A stretch of 64,000 nucleotides of DNA from the NCBI RefSeq assembly GCF_000243735.2, contig NZ_AHMP02000003.1, positions 3,060,001-3,124,000 of the forward strand, read 5' to 3'. The notes beneath the pieces were generated by a model. The model was given only the letters and a program-made list of their open reading frames with translations, was not told the DNA's origin and did no database searches. Position numbers and translations under genes: made by a program. Source of the stretch: Leptospira kmetyi serovar Malaysia str. Bejo-Iso9 (GTDB lineage: Bacteria > Spirochaetota > Leptospiria > Leptospirales > Leptospiraceae). Positions 46,700-58,894 of this stretch are shown here, in pieces; the first letter of the stretch is position 1; every line of letters begins with the position of its first letter.

Positions 46700-47200
46700 T
46701 TAAAAAAGTTTTCGGAGCGTTTCCAAGTATTCGTTTCGGTTCGAATCCGCTTCGGCGGGAGCCCAAGAAGCGAAATCCTTGTCCGTTGTCGGTTCGTAAG
46801 GTCCCGATTTTCCTTCGAAACAAATCGCATTTTCGGAAAGACATATAAGAGTATGGTATACTCCGGGTGCGATGTCGATCCCGTATACTGGGCCTTCGGA
46901 GCTGAGTCGATGCGTTTCCTGCACGGTTCCGTCTTCGTGAAAAAGAATAAAACCTAAACTTCCTTTCAGAACGAGAAAGGTTTCCGGTTTTGGAGGAGAT
47001 TTGTGCCTGTGCGCTTGGATGTACGTGTCTTTGGTAAGAACGTTTAAAAATCTTTGGTATACTTCTGTGAGTTCGTGAAAGTTGTGATTGGCCCTTTTGC
47101 GGGGCGAGGCATTGGCTTTTTCCAATACCTCGGAAAAAAGAGAATCTGTGAGTAATTGTTTATGCGGTCTGGAGTTCGAGTCTGGATTCACAGTACTCAA
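46700..47200 (-). CDS. WbuC-type cupin-fold metalloprotein
   Basis: The protein of about 166 aa has a single cupin domain: SPRKRANHNFHE, AHRHKSPPKPETFLVLKGSLGFILF, then GPVYGIDIAPGVYHTLICLSENAICFEGKSGPY. This is the WbuC family, often encoded in O-antigen/LPS loci, and probably binds a metal ion through its His residues. Its start (TTG 47200, or GTG 47191) lies inside the upstream BFD-like ferredoxin gene, which it overlaps by about 40 bp. A weak hairpin with a T-tail lies just after its stop. Confidence 0.85.
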   Translation of the reverse strand: MSTVNPDSNSRPHKQLLTDSLFSEVLEKANASPRKRANHNFHELTEVYQRFLNVLTKDTYIQAHRHKSPPKPETFLVLKGSLGFILFHEDGTVQETHRLSSEGPVYGIDIAPGVYHTLICLSENAICFEGKSGPYEPTTDKDFASWAPAEADSNRNEYLETLRKLF

Positions 47201-47336
47201 TAAGATACGACTTACAAGCCGTGCAAGTATTTCCTGCGTTTACTCTTTCCATTATTTCCTGATAACCGACACCTTCGGATTTAGCGGTTTCTACGATCGT
47301 TTCGAAGGCTACTTGTGCGCAGTGGCATTTATCCAT
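47160..47336 (-). CDS. BFD-like [2Fe-2S] small protein, 58 aa
   Basis: ATG 47336 encodes 58 aa (MDKCHCAQVAFETIVETAK ... VNAGNTCTACKSYLIEYC ... LELQTA). CxC near the N-terminus and CxxC about 32 residues later is the four-cysteine ligand pattern of bacterioferritin-associated ferredoxin (BFD-like) domains, and the helical spacing fits. The gene is below common ORF length limits and overlaps the WbuC gene by 41 bp, in the same direction, so it is the likely first gene of that unit. A role in iron release or iron-sulfur handling is inferred from the family. Confidence 0.72.
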   Translation of the reverse strand: MDKCHCAQVAFETIVETAKSEGVGYQEIMERVNAGNTCTACKSYLIEYCESRLELQTA

Positions 47337-47372
47337 TTGAATCCAACTCTTCTCTATCAGCGTTCCAATACA

Positions 47373-47628
47373 ATGGAAATGAGACTCAGTCTTAGTGTCA
47401 AATCGTACATCGGCTTTCTAAAGAATTTTTGGAAAAAAAATCGAGGATTTTCGGATCGAAGCGGTCGCGCTAGTAAGCGACATAATTCAAACTGAAGCGA
47501 AAATCTTTTTGGAAAAGGGTCGGAACTACGTCCTCACTGAGAAACTTGAAGAACTCAAAGAAGCTCGAACGTTTCCATTCTCCATTGAAACGAAATACGT
47601 TACGCTTGCTTTGAAAGGTAAAAGATAA
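47373..47628 (+). pseudogene. Possible frameshifted small gene around an A8 run
   Basis: Two plus-strand frames look like one protein. The first (ATG 47373, MEMRLSLSVKSYIGFLKNFWKK) runs into the A8 run at 47433-47440. A second frame continues after it with IEDFRIEAVALVSDIIQTEA, then a KGRNYVLTEKLEELKEA stretch, to TAA 47626-47628. Removing one A joins them in frame. A third frame (SKEFLEKK) could join instead with one extra A. It may be a relic, a real slippage site or a sequencing error. No family is recognised. Confidence 0.35.
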
Positions 47629-47648
47629 ATTGGAAAGTAAGAAGAAAG

Positions 47649-47727
<79 letters not shown>

Positions 47728-47728
47728 G

Positions 47729-48139
47729 TTAATGGATATAAGATTCCAAACGAGAAAGATGCTCTTCCGGAATCCTGAGAGCAATCTTTTTTGCACTAGT
47801 GTAATTGTATAGCAGTAAACCGGAGATTCCTAGATAAATCAAAATTCCCGCGAGATGAACGATATGACCGAGCCAAGGTCCCGCAAGCGGAATCCAAGAA
47901 ACGAGAACGCTTCCCAAAAGAAATCCTAAGAAGTAGAGAAAGTTAATAAACGAAAGTCCGGAATATTTTCGAACCGTCTGATTTTCCCAATAGAAAGTAA
48001 AACCGATCAACCAAGTTCCGAAAAGAGGTAAGGAAACGAGATAGACTAAGAATCTTTCCGATCTAAGAAAACGATTCGTGGTTTCGGGAAGGTTACGGAG
48101 AACCGGTTCGTATTTTTTTAAATATTCTTTGAATTTCAT
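47729..48139 (-). CDS. Small membrane protein, 136 aa
   Basis: With the start at ATG 48139 the protein has about three membrane helices (SERFLVYLVSLPLFGTWLIGF, LSFINFLYFLGFLLGSVLVSW, LGHIVHLAGILIYLGISGLLL). A basic tail with KKIALRIPEEH follows. GGAG in the leader supports this start; the frame extends 17 codons further but without Met and ribosome site. It overlaps the next gene by 47 nt. The pair resembles small DUF4870-type envelope proteins but has no assigned function. Confidence 0.65.
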   Translation of the reverse strand: MKFKEYLKKYEPVLRNLPETTNRFLRSERFLVYLVSLPLFGTWLIGFTFYWENQTVRKYSGLSFINFLYFLGFLLGSVLVSWIPLAGPWLGHIVHLAGILIYLGISGLLLYNYTSAKKIALRIPEEHLSRLESYIH

Positions 48140-48539
48140 TTTCCATCTCCGGGAAAAAAGGCAGTGTGAATTCTTTTTCCTGATACGCATTCCAAGCGCC
48201 GAGCGCGCTATAACCTAAGAATGCGATCCAAGAAACATAGCTGATAAAATCGGTAACGATCGGATTGACTCGAATTAAAGATAAGATCCAGCTGATAACG
48301 GGAAATTCTCTGAGAAACCAAACAACGGAATAGATCGCAATAAATCCGACGTTGAGTTTCAAGGATTGAACAATATGAAAGGCCGCGAACTTTTGAGCTT
48401 TGCGGAAAACCCAAACGAACAACCAACCGAAAAAAGGAACGTAGGAAATAGCGGCGATCAAACCGGGAAGTTCTTCGCTTTTGAGAATTCTCAACGTTTC
48501 CTGAATAAATTCCTGGGTTTTGAACCGCTCAGAGGACAT
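48093..48539 (-). CDS. DUF4870-like small membrane protein
   Basis: The 148-aa protein has about three membrane helices. AAISYVPFFGWLFVWVFRKAQKFAAFHIVQSLKLNVGF resembles the DUF4870 pattern: a YxPxxG helix and FHxxQ at the edge of the next helix. The C-terminus is charged (EMENEIQRIFKKIRTG). It is the upstream member of a two-gene membrane-protein pair that overlaps by 47 nt. Function is unknown. Confidence 0.65.
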   Translation of the reverse strand: MSSERFKTQEFIQETLRILKSEELPGLIAAISYVPFFGWLFVWVFRKAQKFAAFHIVQSLKLNVGFIAIYSVVWFLREFPVISWILSLIRVNPIVTDFISYVSWIAFLGYSALGAWNAYQEKEFTLPFFPEMENEIQRIFKKIRTGSP

Positions 48540-48581
48540 AGGATGAGAATTCCGATGATAGAGTAAAATGAAAGCAAAATC

Positions 48582-48671
<90 letters not shown>

Positions 48672-48680
48672 GGTTGTCAG

Positions 48681-48796
<116 letters not shown>

Positions 48797-48865
48797 CTGT
48801 GTCAAGGTGAATTGTTCTTTGCGCTTCCGGTTCTCGGTATTTCCTGGAAGCAGTGATGGAAAGAG

Positions 48866-50119
<1,254 letters not shown>

Positions 50120-50226
50120 CAAACTCAAAATTAAGAATTTTCCGTACGAAAATTTATTGATAAACCTCGCGGAGCCGGAATTATCTCTTTTGACCAAAAT
50201 TAAATAAGGGTCGTGTAGGAGATATT

Positions 50227-50826
50227 ATGCGTTCGAATCGAATTTTCCGCCTTTTATGGGCGCTCGTGATTGCCGCTGTGTTCGGCTTTTTTGGACCGGC
50301 TTCCGTTTCCGCGGATAGCGCTTGTCAGGGACTTTCCGCGTCTTCTTGTAAATCCAACGATGATTGTACTTGGGTAAGCGGTTATACGAGACAAGACGGA
50401 GTTTCCGTAGACGCGTATTGCAGGGCGAAACCGGGCAAAGGCGATAGCGACGGAGATCGTAAACCCGTTAAAAAGAAAGATAAGGACGAGGATGACGACG
50501 ATTCTTCCGCGACAAAGGAAAAGAAATCCAAAAAGAAAAAAGACAAAGACGACGGCGATGACGACGATAAAAAGTCCAAACGCAAAAAAAAGGATAAGGA
50601 CGAAGACGACTCGGATAAAGACGACGATTCTAAAAAATCCAAGAAGAAGAAAAAAGATAAAGAAGACGACGGTGACGACGTAAAAAAAGAGAAGAAGTCC
50701 AAGAAGAAAGATAAGGACGACGATAAAGACGAAAAGAAAAAGTCTAAGAAGAAAAAAGACAAAGACGATGATGACGATAAGTCCGAGAAGAAATCAAAAA
50801 AGAAGAAGAAAAAGGACAAGGACTGA
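50227..50826 (+). CDS. Exported Lys/Asp polyampholyte repeat protein
   Basis: The 199-aa protein has a signal peptide (about 1-29, ending SVSA). A small four-cysteine module follows (ACQGLSASSCKSNDDCTWVSGY, then DAYCRAKPGKG, about residues 32-73). After it comes a low-complexity tail of about 125 residues made almost only of K, D, E and S in KKKDKDDD-like repeats. The tail is intrinsically disordered and nearly charge-balanced. The Cys module resembles C-W-C-type domains seen with other basic repeats, but this is recognition by eye. AGGAG supports the start and a strong terminator follows. Role unknown. Confidence 0.78.
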   Translation: MRSNRIFRLLWALVIAAVFGFFGPASVSADSACQGLSASSCKSNDDCTWVSGYTRQDGVSVDAYCRAKPGKGDSDGDRKPVKKKDKDEDDDDSSATKEKKSKKKKDKDDGDDDDKKSKRKKKDKDEDDSDKDDDSKKSKKKKKDKEDDGDDVKKEKKSKKKDKDDDKDEKKKSKKKKDKDDDDDKSEKKSKKKKKKDKD

Positions 50827-50856
50827 GATTAGAATTCTCAGCTCGATTTCTTTTCG

Positions 50857-50882
50857 AAAGCCGGACTTGCTCCGGCTTTTTC
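50857..50882 (+). terminator. Intrinsic terminator after the polyampholyte gene
   Basis: AAAGCCGGA (50857-50865), loop CTTGC, TCCGGCTTT (50871-50879), then TTTTC. A second small stem, CTGAGA/TCTCAG, sits between the stop codon and this hairpin. Confidence 0.9.
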
Positions 50883-50917
50883 ATTTCTAAAGGATTAGTT
50901 TTAAAGAATATTAAGAT

Positions 50918-51688
50918 TTAAGAATATATTTGATTCCAAAATCGATCCGATCGGTCTTTTGCTTGAAACCATCGCTTCGGACTTTGTCCGGTTCTTTTTT
51001 TAAATTCCCGAATAAAATGAGCTTGGTCGTAATAACCGGAACGATACGCCAAGTCGGTCAAGTTCGAGGATTCGTTTTTTAAAAGAAGGGCGTTTCGAAA
51101 TCGAATCAAACAGGCGTAGTCTTTCGGAGAAAGTCCGAGGAATTCTTTATAATCTTTTTCTAATTTACTTTGGCTGATTCCGAGACTTGCCGCGAGGGAA
51201 GAGATGGAAGTTTCTCCCGATTGTAAACGGATTCTTTCGATCGATTCGGCGATGTATTTCGGTTCCGATTTTTTCGATTTCCATTCCGATTGAAATTTTT
51301 TCCAGGCCCAGCCGGATTCCAAACCTTCTTCGTGCTCCCGGATGCAATCTTCTTGCAATCGGCGCACCGCATTCTCGGGAAAAATAGAATCGAGAGAAAG
51401 GCTTTCGTTTACGATTTCGTTTAACGGAATGTCCACTTGTTTCGCGAGAATCCAAGGAGGAATTCGGATTAAAAAAGAAACCGTATTCTTTGTCGCTTTA
51501 AAAGTTTTCGAACCGGTCATCATTCCGGTGATCCCGGCGACATTCAACTTCTGAAAAGAATTTTCCTTTTCCAGATGAATCCGACCTTGGACTTGAATTC
51601 CGAGCACACAATACTCGTCCGGGATTACGGAATAACTGGATTCTTCCTTTTGAGTAATCCAGTCGTGTCGGATCGTATTCAAGTCCAT
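50918..51688 (-). CDS. AraC-family transcriptional regulator
   Basis: The protein of about 256 aa has a C-terminal AraC DNA-binding domain (about 165-250) with two helix-turn-helix units: TSISSLAASLGISQSKLEKDYKEFLGLSPKDYACLIRF, then NLTDLAYRSGYYDQAHFIREFKKRTGQSPKRW. The N-terminal half is a small ligand-binding-like region (YCVLGIQVQGRI, GMMTGSK) as in DUF6597/AraC sensors. ATG 51688 places it 42 nt after the hemerythrin-like gene, so the two are an operon. The longer upstream frame would run into that gene and lacks domain character. Confidence 0.85.
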   Translation of the reverse strand: MDLNTIRHDWITQKEESSYSVIPDEYCVLGIQVQGRIHLEKENSFQKLNVAGITGMMTGSKTFKATKNTVSFLIRIPPWILAKQVDIPLNEIVNESLSLDSIFPENAVRRLQEDCIREHEEGLESGWAWKKFQSEWKSKKSEPKYIAESIERIRLQSGETSISSLAASLGISQSKLEKDYKEFLGLSPKDYACLIRFRNALLLKNESSNLTDLAYRSGYYDQAHFIREFKKRTGQSPKRWFQAKDRSDRFWNQIYS

Positions 51689-51729
51689 AGCGGGAAGTCG
51701 TTTGAACGTATCCCTTGAGAGAAGAAAGA

Positions 51730-52344
51730 TCAATTCTTTCCCGCGTTTTGGAAGAGAATTTTTTGGGTCATGGACACGAATCGTTTTCTTTCTTCCGATG
51801 GCAAGGTAGGGGCCACGTAACGAACCCAAAGCCGCAGATCTTCGGTGGCCAAGGAAGTCATGATTTCTTTGCGATGATTTTCCAGTTCCGCGTCGCTGAA
51901 TTCTTTCCAAAGGTTGGATTGAGTTTCCGTTTCTTCCTCTTCCATATGAACGAGATAACGCGTTTGAAAACGAATTAGATTTTTATAAAGTTCTTTTTTG
52001 ATTTCGTTTCTGGTTGCGATGTCGGAAAGCTCCACTCGATCCAGATGTTTTCGAATTTCCCGAATCTCCTTTTCCAAAAGCGCGTGGGTTTGAATATCCT
52101 TTGCGGAATAGGAAGGATCGATTTTACCCAAATATTTTAAACTTACGCTTTCTTCGTCGCGCGCGTGAATTTCTAAAAGTCTTAGAACTTCAGCGCTGAG
52201 GGTTTTGAGTCGATTCCATTCTTCCGAATTTTGAAATTCGGTTTTTCCGGTTTCCAATATCCAGATGGAAAGCGCGTTTCTAAGTCCTCTATGAGGAAAA
52301 TCATATACTTCGATTCTTGCAGATGGTTGTGTGATTGAATTCAT
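51730..52344 (-). CDS. Hemerythrin-like (HHE) protein
   Basis: The 204-aa helical protein has the di-iron ligand set expected of HHE cation-binding domains: DFPHRGLRNALS (His), EIHARDEESV (His, Glu) and LVHMEEEETE (His, Glu). These come in order, with a His in THALLEKEI between. Such proteins bind O2, NO or iron. It lacks an obvious signal peptide and is likely cytoplasmic. It precedes an AraC regulator in the same operon, suggesting a gas- or iron-responsive control unit (inference). Confidence 0.8.
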   Translation of the reverse strand: MNSITQPSARIEVYDFPHRGLRNALSIWILETGKTEFQNSEEWNRLKTLSAEVLRLLEIHARDEESVSLKYLGKIDPSYSAKDIQTHALLEKEIREIRKHLDRVELSDIATRNEIKKELYKNLIRFQTRYLVHMEEEETETQSNLWKEFSDAELENHRKEIMTSLATEDLRLWVRYVAPTLPSEERKRFVSMTQKILFQNAGKN

Positions 52345-52470
52345 GAGGAAAGCCTAACATTTCCTCGAAATCAAAAATTGTATAAATTCGGAATTTGAAA
52401 CAAAAAATCCGACGGGTTCATAAACCGGGATTCGACCCGAAACAAACGAAAGTCGTACGGATCGAAATCT

Positions 52471-53769
52471 TTAGATTCGAATCGAATATCCTACGTTAAA
52501 AAAATAAATTCCTCTTACGATATGTTGACTTTGATAGTGCTGAATCAATTCTCTTGAAACGTATTCGTTCGGAGAATAATTCGTGATCGCGTTGATTACT
52601 GCGTGATTCATATATCCGTTTACTTTGGATGGATCGGTCGTTTTGCCGTCGGTTTCATTGGAATCTTGATAAACTCCCGAGCTCGGCGTCGAAAATTGAT
52701 TGTCTACCAAGGCGGGAGTTGCGCGATACATCCAATTGACCGCGATAAAAAAATCGGTATAATTGAGTTGAATTCTCGGACTAACGTCGCTGATTCCTTT
52801 TTTGCGATCCACGTTATCGTTTACGTCCTGATAACCCGTAACCAAACTCGGAGTTAATTGAATGAGTTGTCCCTTGAAAAACTCGTGACTCATCGAAAGA
52901 CGCACGTTATGCGTTCCTTGAAAAATTCCGTTACTTTCGGACAACATCTTATTGTTGATGGTGATCTGCGGATTTAGATATTCAAGGAAAGGAGGTTTCC
53001 AAGCGATCTGAAAATAACCTCTCATCAAAAACGTAGGATCGTCCACGTTGATAAATAAGAATCCGACCGAAAAAGCGCCCATTCGAGTCAGATGTTCGTA
53101 AGCAGCGCTTGTAAATAGATAATCGTTTAAACCGTTTTTTTCCTTACGAAGTTTCGTTTGATTGGGATCGAATCTGAGCTCGTTGGTTTGCAGGAATTGA
53201 TTGATCAACCCCGATTGATCCGCGCCGCCCGGAGTATTTTGAAAAAGGCCGTCCGCGTCCGTGTTCGTACGATCCACAAGGGGATTCATCATCGTAAAAC
53301 CGATTCTGATTTGAGGAGGAAGTCCTATTAAATTTACGGAAGTCGTAAGATAATAAGCCTCGTAATAATCCTTATACTTCGCATTATTTCTGCGCGCCTG
53401 TCGTTCTCCGAAAAGACTGGAGCCTTGGAACGCTCCGTCATTGGAAAGAAACTGAGTGAATTGAAAAGAATGTTCGGGTAAAGGAGCTTTTTCCTCGGGA
53501 ACCTTGGGAGAGGGAAGACTTTCATCCGAAGAAATTTCCGGCGCCTCTTCGATCGGATCGGGCGAAACTTTCTTAACCTTTTCTTTACGAATTCTTAATA
53601 TGATTCCGTCTTCGTTTTCGAATTGAATCTCCGTTCCGCTCTCTTTGATGATTTTTACTTTCTTAAAAGTTTTTCCTCCGATGGTTTCGATCTGAACGGA
53701 AAACAAGGTCGCAAATGGAATTAAAAATAGGATGTGGGTGATGAACAATCGATAGAAAGAATGTTTCAT
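52471..53769 (-). CDS. Outer-membrane beta-barrel-like protein
   Basis: The 432-aa protein has a signal peptide (about 1-24, ending LFSV). A small beta-domain follows (QIETIGGKTFKKVKIIKES...DGIILRIRKEKV, about 25-67) and an acidic Pro-rich linker. The rest is rich in alternating hydrophobic strands (GQLIQLTPSLVTGYQDV, RIQLNYTDFFIAVNWMYRA) and ends FFNVGYSIRI. A final aromatic-rich beta strand is typical of outer-membrane proteins. Function is unknown. The first beta domain resembles LSM-like or periplasmic adaptor folds. Confidence 0.7.
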   Translation of the reverse strand: MKHSFYRLFITHILFLIPFATLFSVQIETIGGKTFKKVKIIKESGTEIQFENEDGIILRIRKEKVKKVSPDPIEEAPEISSDESLPSPKVPEEKAPLPEHSFQFTQFLSNDGAFQGSSLFGERQARRNNAKYKDYYEAYYLTTSVNLIGLPPQIRIGFTMMNPLVDRTNTDADGLFQNTPGGADQSGLINQFLQTNELRFDPNQTKLRKEKNGLNDYLFTSAAYEHLTRMGAFSVGFLFINVDDPTFLMRGYFQIAWKPPFLEYLNPQITINNKMLSESNGIFQGTHNVRLSMSHEFFKGQLIQLTPSLVTGYQDVNDNVDRKKGISDVSPRIQLNYTDFFIAVNWMYRATPALVDNQFSTPSSGVYQDSNETDGKTTDPSKVNGYMNHAVINAITNYSPNEYVSRELIQHYQSQHIVRGIYFFNVGYSIRI

Positions 53770-54057
53770 TCTTTCAAGAAAAAATGACGAGCTTACTTTT
53801 CCAAATTAAATACGCTTACTTAGGAGATAGTTTTTCACGTTATATTTTGCAAAATTCTTATTTTTAAAGAACAAAGCGGGTAAGAAGAACAGTCTAAGCG
53901 GAAATCGTTCTTCCTTCCATTCGAATTTCCTAAAAACTTTTATATCAAACATTCAAAAATATTTTTTCGACAAACTTCTGTCATAGTGGTTTTATATCGA
54001 ACGTTACGGCAAACTGCAAAAAAATTTTCCGCGTTAGGAGATATATCACAATTCCTG

Positions 54058-54087
54058 TTGACTGACTGTTCGCTACATACTTAGGAT
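54058..54087 (+). promoter_or_regulatory. Candidate sigma-70-type promoter of the GDSL hydrolase gene
   Basis: TTGACT (54058-54063) followed after 18 bases by TAGGAT (54082-54087). The -35 matches the TTGACA consensus at five of six, the -10 at four of six. The transcript would start near 54093 and carry the structured leader upstream of the GDSL gene. Confidence 0.35.
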
Positions 54088-54117
54088 TACATTGGGTAAA
54101 AAACCCGGGCCAACAGA

Positions 54118-54156
54118 AGAACGAGAGATGGGGTCCATTTATGGACGAGTCGTTCT
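54118..54156 (+). ncRNA. Nested stem-loop in the leader of the GDSL hydrolase gene
   Basis: AGAACGA (54118-54124) pairs with TCGTTCT (54150-54156). Inside it GTCCAT (54133-54138) pairs with ATGGAC (54141-54146) around a TT loop. The structure lies 33 nt before the start codon and is not followed by a T-run. This is a structured leader element, possibly stability or translational control. It matches no riboswitch class I can name. Confidence 0.45.
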
Positions 54157-54189
54157 CCAGGCCTATATGAAAATGGAGAATAGTGAAAG

Positions 54190-55461
54190 ATGAAAAAAGC
54201 TAATTGGATTGCGACTCTTCTGTTTGTGCTCGGATTTGGAGCCGGAACTTTATCCGCTCAATCTCAGGCCCAGCTTTTCGCGAAGCCTGGAGTTATCGGT
54301 GATTCTTTGAGTCACGGTTTCTTTGGGGCAACGGTCGAGAAAAAAACTCAGGATTGGGCTTATCCCGTTCTGGTCAGCAAACAAGCCGGATCTTCCGTAT
54401 CGTATAACGTTCTTACCGGACCTTATATCAACTTGGAAGACGTTCTGAAAGGGGATTGTGGGGTTTTCTGCATCGCTGGTTCCATCATCGGAGGAAACGG
54501 TTCCACCGTAAGCCTTCCGACTCACGCGGGAATCACGGGCGCCGAATACACTTCCGTTTTAAGAACTTCCGGAAAATGCGAAGATGTTACCGCAACTAAG
54601 TGGGATAAAGAATGGTATTGGGCGACATGGTATTGGTATACTTATCGTTGGGTACAAGTTCAGGATTGTAAAGAACCTGATAAGTTTCATAAATTCGGTC
54701 TCCGGGATTCCGGAACTCAGATCGAGATTATGGAAAAAGTCAGACCGAGCTTTCTTTTCGGAACCGTAGCGGCGAACCATGTTCTTTGTACCGCGCTTTC
54801 CACCACTACAGCTTGTTTGGACGAGGCTCGTTATAAGAGAGACATTCGTGAAGTAATGAGACGATTGGCGGCGATTGGAAGCTTAAAAGGTGGGGTCCTG
54901 TTTACGATTCCAAACGTAACCGCGATCGCATTCTTGGAACCTTATAAAGATCCTCAAGGAAGAGCGAATTACACAGGATTAAAAGCATTCTTCCGTAATT
55001 CCGTATCCGACCCGAATCAAGTTTTAGATGCGAGTGAAGTCGCAACCATCACCAACTTCTTAGCTATGTTGAACAACGAAGTTAAGGCTCAAGGTGCGGC
55101 GATGGGATTTGCTGTCGCGGATTTGAAAGTTGTCTTTGATGATATCAAGGAGAACGGACGTATCGTAAAAAGCCCTTCCGGTTGGAGCCCAGGTTATGCC
55201 CGTGCAAACTGGCCTTTGCCTAACCAACCAGGAGTTTTCGGTCTGGACGGAGTACACCCGAATATGTTCGGACATTCGGTTTTCGCTAACGAGTTGATCA
55301 AAGTCATTAACGCACGTTATGGCCTGAACATCGCTCAAGTCAGCGAATACACCGCATGGTACTACGACAGCTTGAATAGAAATCCGGTGGACTTGAAGAA
55401 ATTCCTGACCGAAAACATTTTCGGACAGTTCATTTCTTGGGTAATCGGAATTTTTGTTTAA
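54190..55461 (+). CDS. Exported SGNH/GDSL-type esterase
   Basis: The 423-aa protein has a signal peptide (about 1-24, ending LSAQ). The nucleophile block is [13 protein letters not shown] (GDSL, about 34-46) and the catalytic Asp/His block is [16 protein letters not shown] (DGVHPN, about 355-370). Four Cys occur in two tight clusters (DCGVFC, and KC/DC around a Trp/Tyr-rich stretch), probably disulfide-bonded. It is a secreted hydrolase of lipid or acyl esters. A terminator follows. Confidence 0.85.
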   Translation: MKKANWIATLLFVLGFGAGTLSAQSQAQLFAKPGVIGDSLSHGFFGATVEKKTQDWAYPVLVSKQAGSSVSYNVLTGPYINLEDVLKGDCGVFCIAGSIIGGNGSTVSLPTHAGITGAEYTSVLRTSGKCEDVTATKWDKEWYWATWYWYTYRWVQVQDCKEPDKFHKFGLRDSGTQIEIMEKVRPSFLFGTVAANHVLCTALSTTTACLDEARYKRDIREVMRRLAAIGSLKGGVLFTIPNVTAIAFLEPYKDPQGRANYTGLKAFFRNSVSDPNQVLDASEVATITNFLAMLNNEVKAQGAAMGFAVADLKVVFDDIKENGRIVKSPSGWSPGYARANWPLPNQPGVFGLDGVHPNMFGHSVFANELIKVINARYGLNIAQVSEYTAWYYDSLNRNPVDLKKFLTENIFGQFISWVIGIFV

Positions 55462-55500
55462 GAGAATTCTTCTTCATTAAAGGAAGAAGAAAGTGGAATA

Positions 55501-55537
55501 AAAACGTCGCCTTTATACGGGGCGGCGTTTTTTTATT
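55501..55537 (+). terminator. Intrinsic terminator after the GDSL hydrolase gene
   Basis: AAAACGTCGCC (55501-55511) pairs with GGCGGCGTTTT (55521-55531), with one G-U pair, loop TTTATACGG, and a T-run after it. Confidence 0.85.
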
Positions 55538-55554
55538 TTAGAACATAGGCTTTT

Positions 55555-56235
55555 ATGGAATTCAAAAAGAAACTCGTCTTTGCGACCGTTCTACTTGCAC
55601 TTTTACTAATATTATTTCTGGTTTTCTGGCCGGACGATCTTAAGAAACAAACGCTTTCGATCGGGGAAGAAAGCGACGTCGTATTAAAAACTAAATATTA
55701 TTCCGAAATGGATCCGTATTTCCCGGACGCGCCTCATCCTTTCAACGAGGATCCGGAACTCGAGGATCAGGCCAAAAAACTCTGGCCCGAAGCGTTTAAA
55801 CCGAGAAAAACTCCCGAAGAAAAAGAACAGATTCGAAAGGAATGGACCGACTTCGTCGCAAGATATCCGAAGAATCTTTACATCCCGGCGGAATTCCGAC
55901 CCGCGCTTTCCGAAAGCGAGGAAAAGGAAGCGAGGGAAAGATTGGACGCGGTTACGAGTATGGAATCGAGAAACGCGATTTCCCGTTCTTTGGGAAAATA
56001 CGCCGAACCCGGAAACGAACCGAAGGCTCCCACGGAATCCAGCGTAAATCCGAAGGAACAACGCGCTTATATCGGTTATAAGATCGACGAGTTGGAATCG
56101 AGAATTCAATTAATTGAATATACGATTCAACAGGGAAAACTCAATCCGGAGCAAATCGGAACCGCCAATCAAGATCTTCTCGTTTGGAAAAAGGAACTTA
56201 CCGATTTGAGACAGGTACAAAGTCAGATTCCGTGA
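55555..56235 (+). CDS. Single-pass membrane protein with coiled-coil C-terminus, unknown function
   Basis: The 226-aa protein has one N-terminal membrane helix ([19 protein letters not shown]). It continues with a charged periplasmic region rich in Pro/Glu (about 45-160) and ends with a predicted coiled coil ([23 protein letters not shown]...[14 protein letters not shown]). No family is recognised. It is the first gene of a run with three lipoprotein genes (56286, 57851, 58891), so it may be an envelope scaffold for them. Confidence 0.65.
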   Translation: MEFKKKLVFATVLLALLLILFLVFWPDDLKKQTLSIGEESDVVLKTKYYSEMDPYFPDAPHPFNEDPELEDQAKKLWPEAFKPRKTPEEKEQIRKEWTDFVARYPKNLYIPAEFRPALSESEEKEARERLDAVTSMESRNAISRSLGKYAEPGNEPKAPTESSVNPKEQRAYIGYKIDELESRIQLIEYTIQQGKLNPEQIGTANQDLLVWKKELTDLRQVQSQIP

Positions 56236-56285
56236 TCTTGATTCTCCGATTCAAACCGGGATCGAAATTACATTCAGGAGATATT

Positions 56286-57842
<1,557 letters not shown>

Positions 57843-57850
57843 CCAGGTTT

Positions 57851-58890
<1,040 letters not shown>

Positions 58891-58894
<4 letters not shown>

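Larger units (their letters stand above)
53770..54189. other. Intergenic region with promoter-like elements and structured leader
   Basis: This gap of 420 bases separates the minus-strand outer-membrane gene from the GDSL hydrolase gene. The left part is strongly AT-rich and holds no credible gene (a 28-codon frame near 53784 lacks support). The right part carries the promoter-like pair at 54058-54087, a small GGGT/ACCC hairpin (54094-54106) and the nested stem at 54118-54156. Confidence 0.55.

Noticed and set aside
50382..50819. A 145-codon minus-strand frame rich in Ser and Phe
   Set aside because: It is the reverse complement of the Lys/Asp repeat codons of the plus-strand gene; the composition is only a mirror of AAA/AAG/GAC/GAT codons.
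50460..50826. Tandem DNA repeats, possibly a CRISPR array or minisatellite
   Set aside because: The units are irregular, have no spacers and stay in frame; the repetition is explained by the protein's low complexity.
53784..53870. A 28-codon frame in the spacer before the GDSL gene
   Set aside because: Too short, no ribosome site, in an AT-rich stretch.
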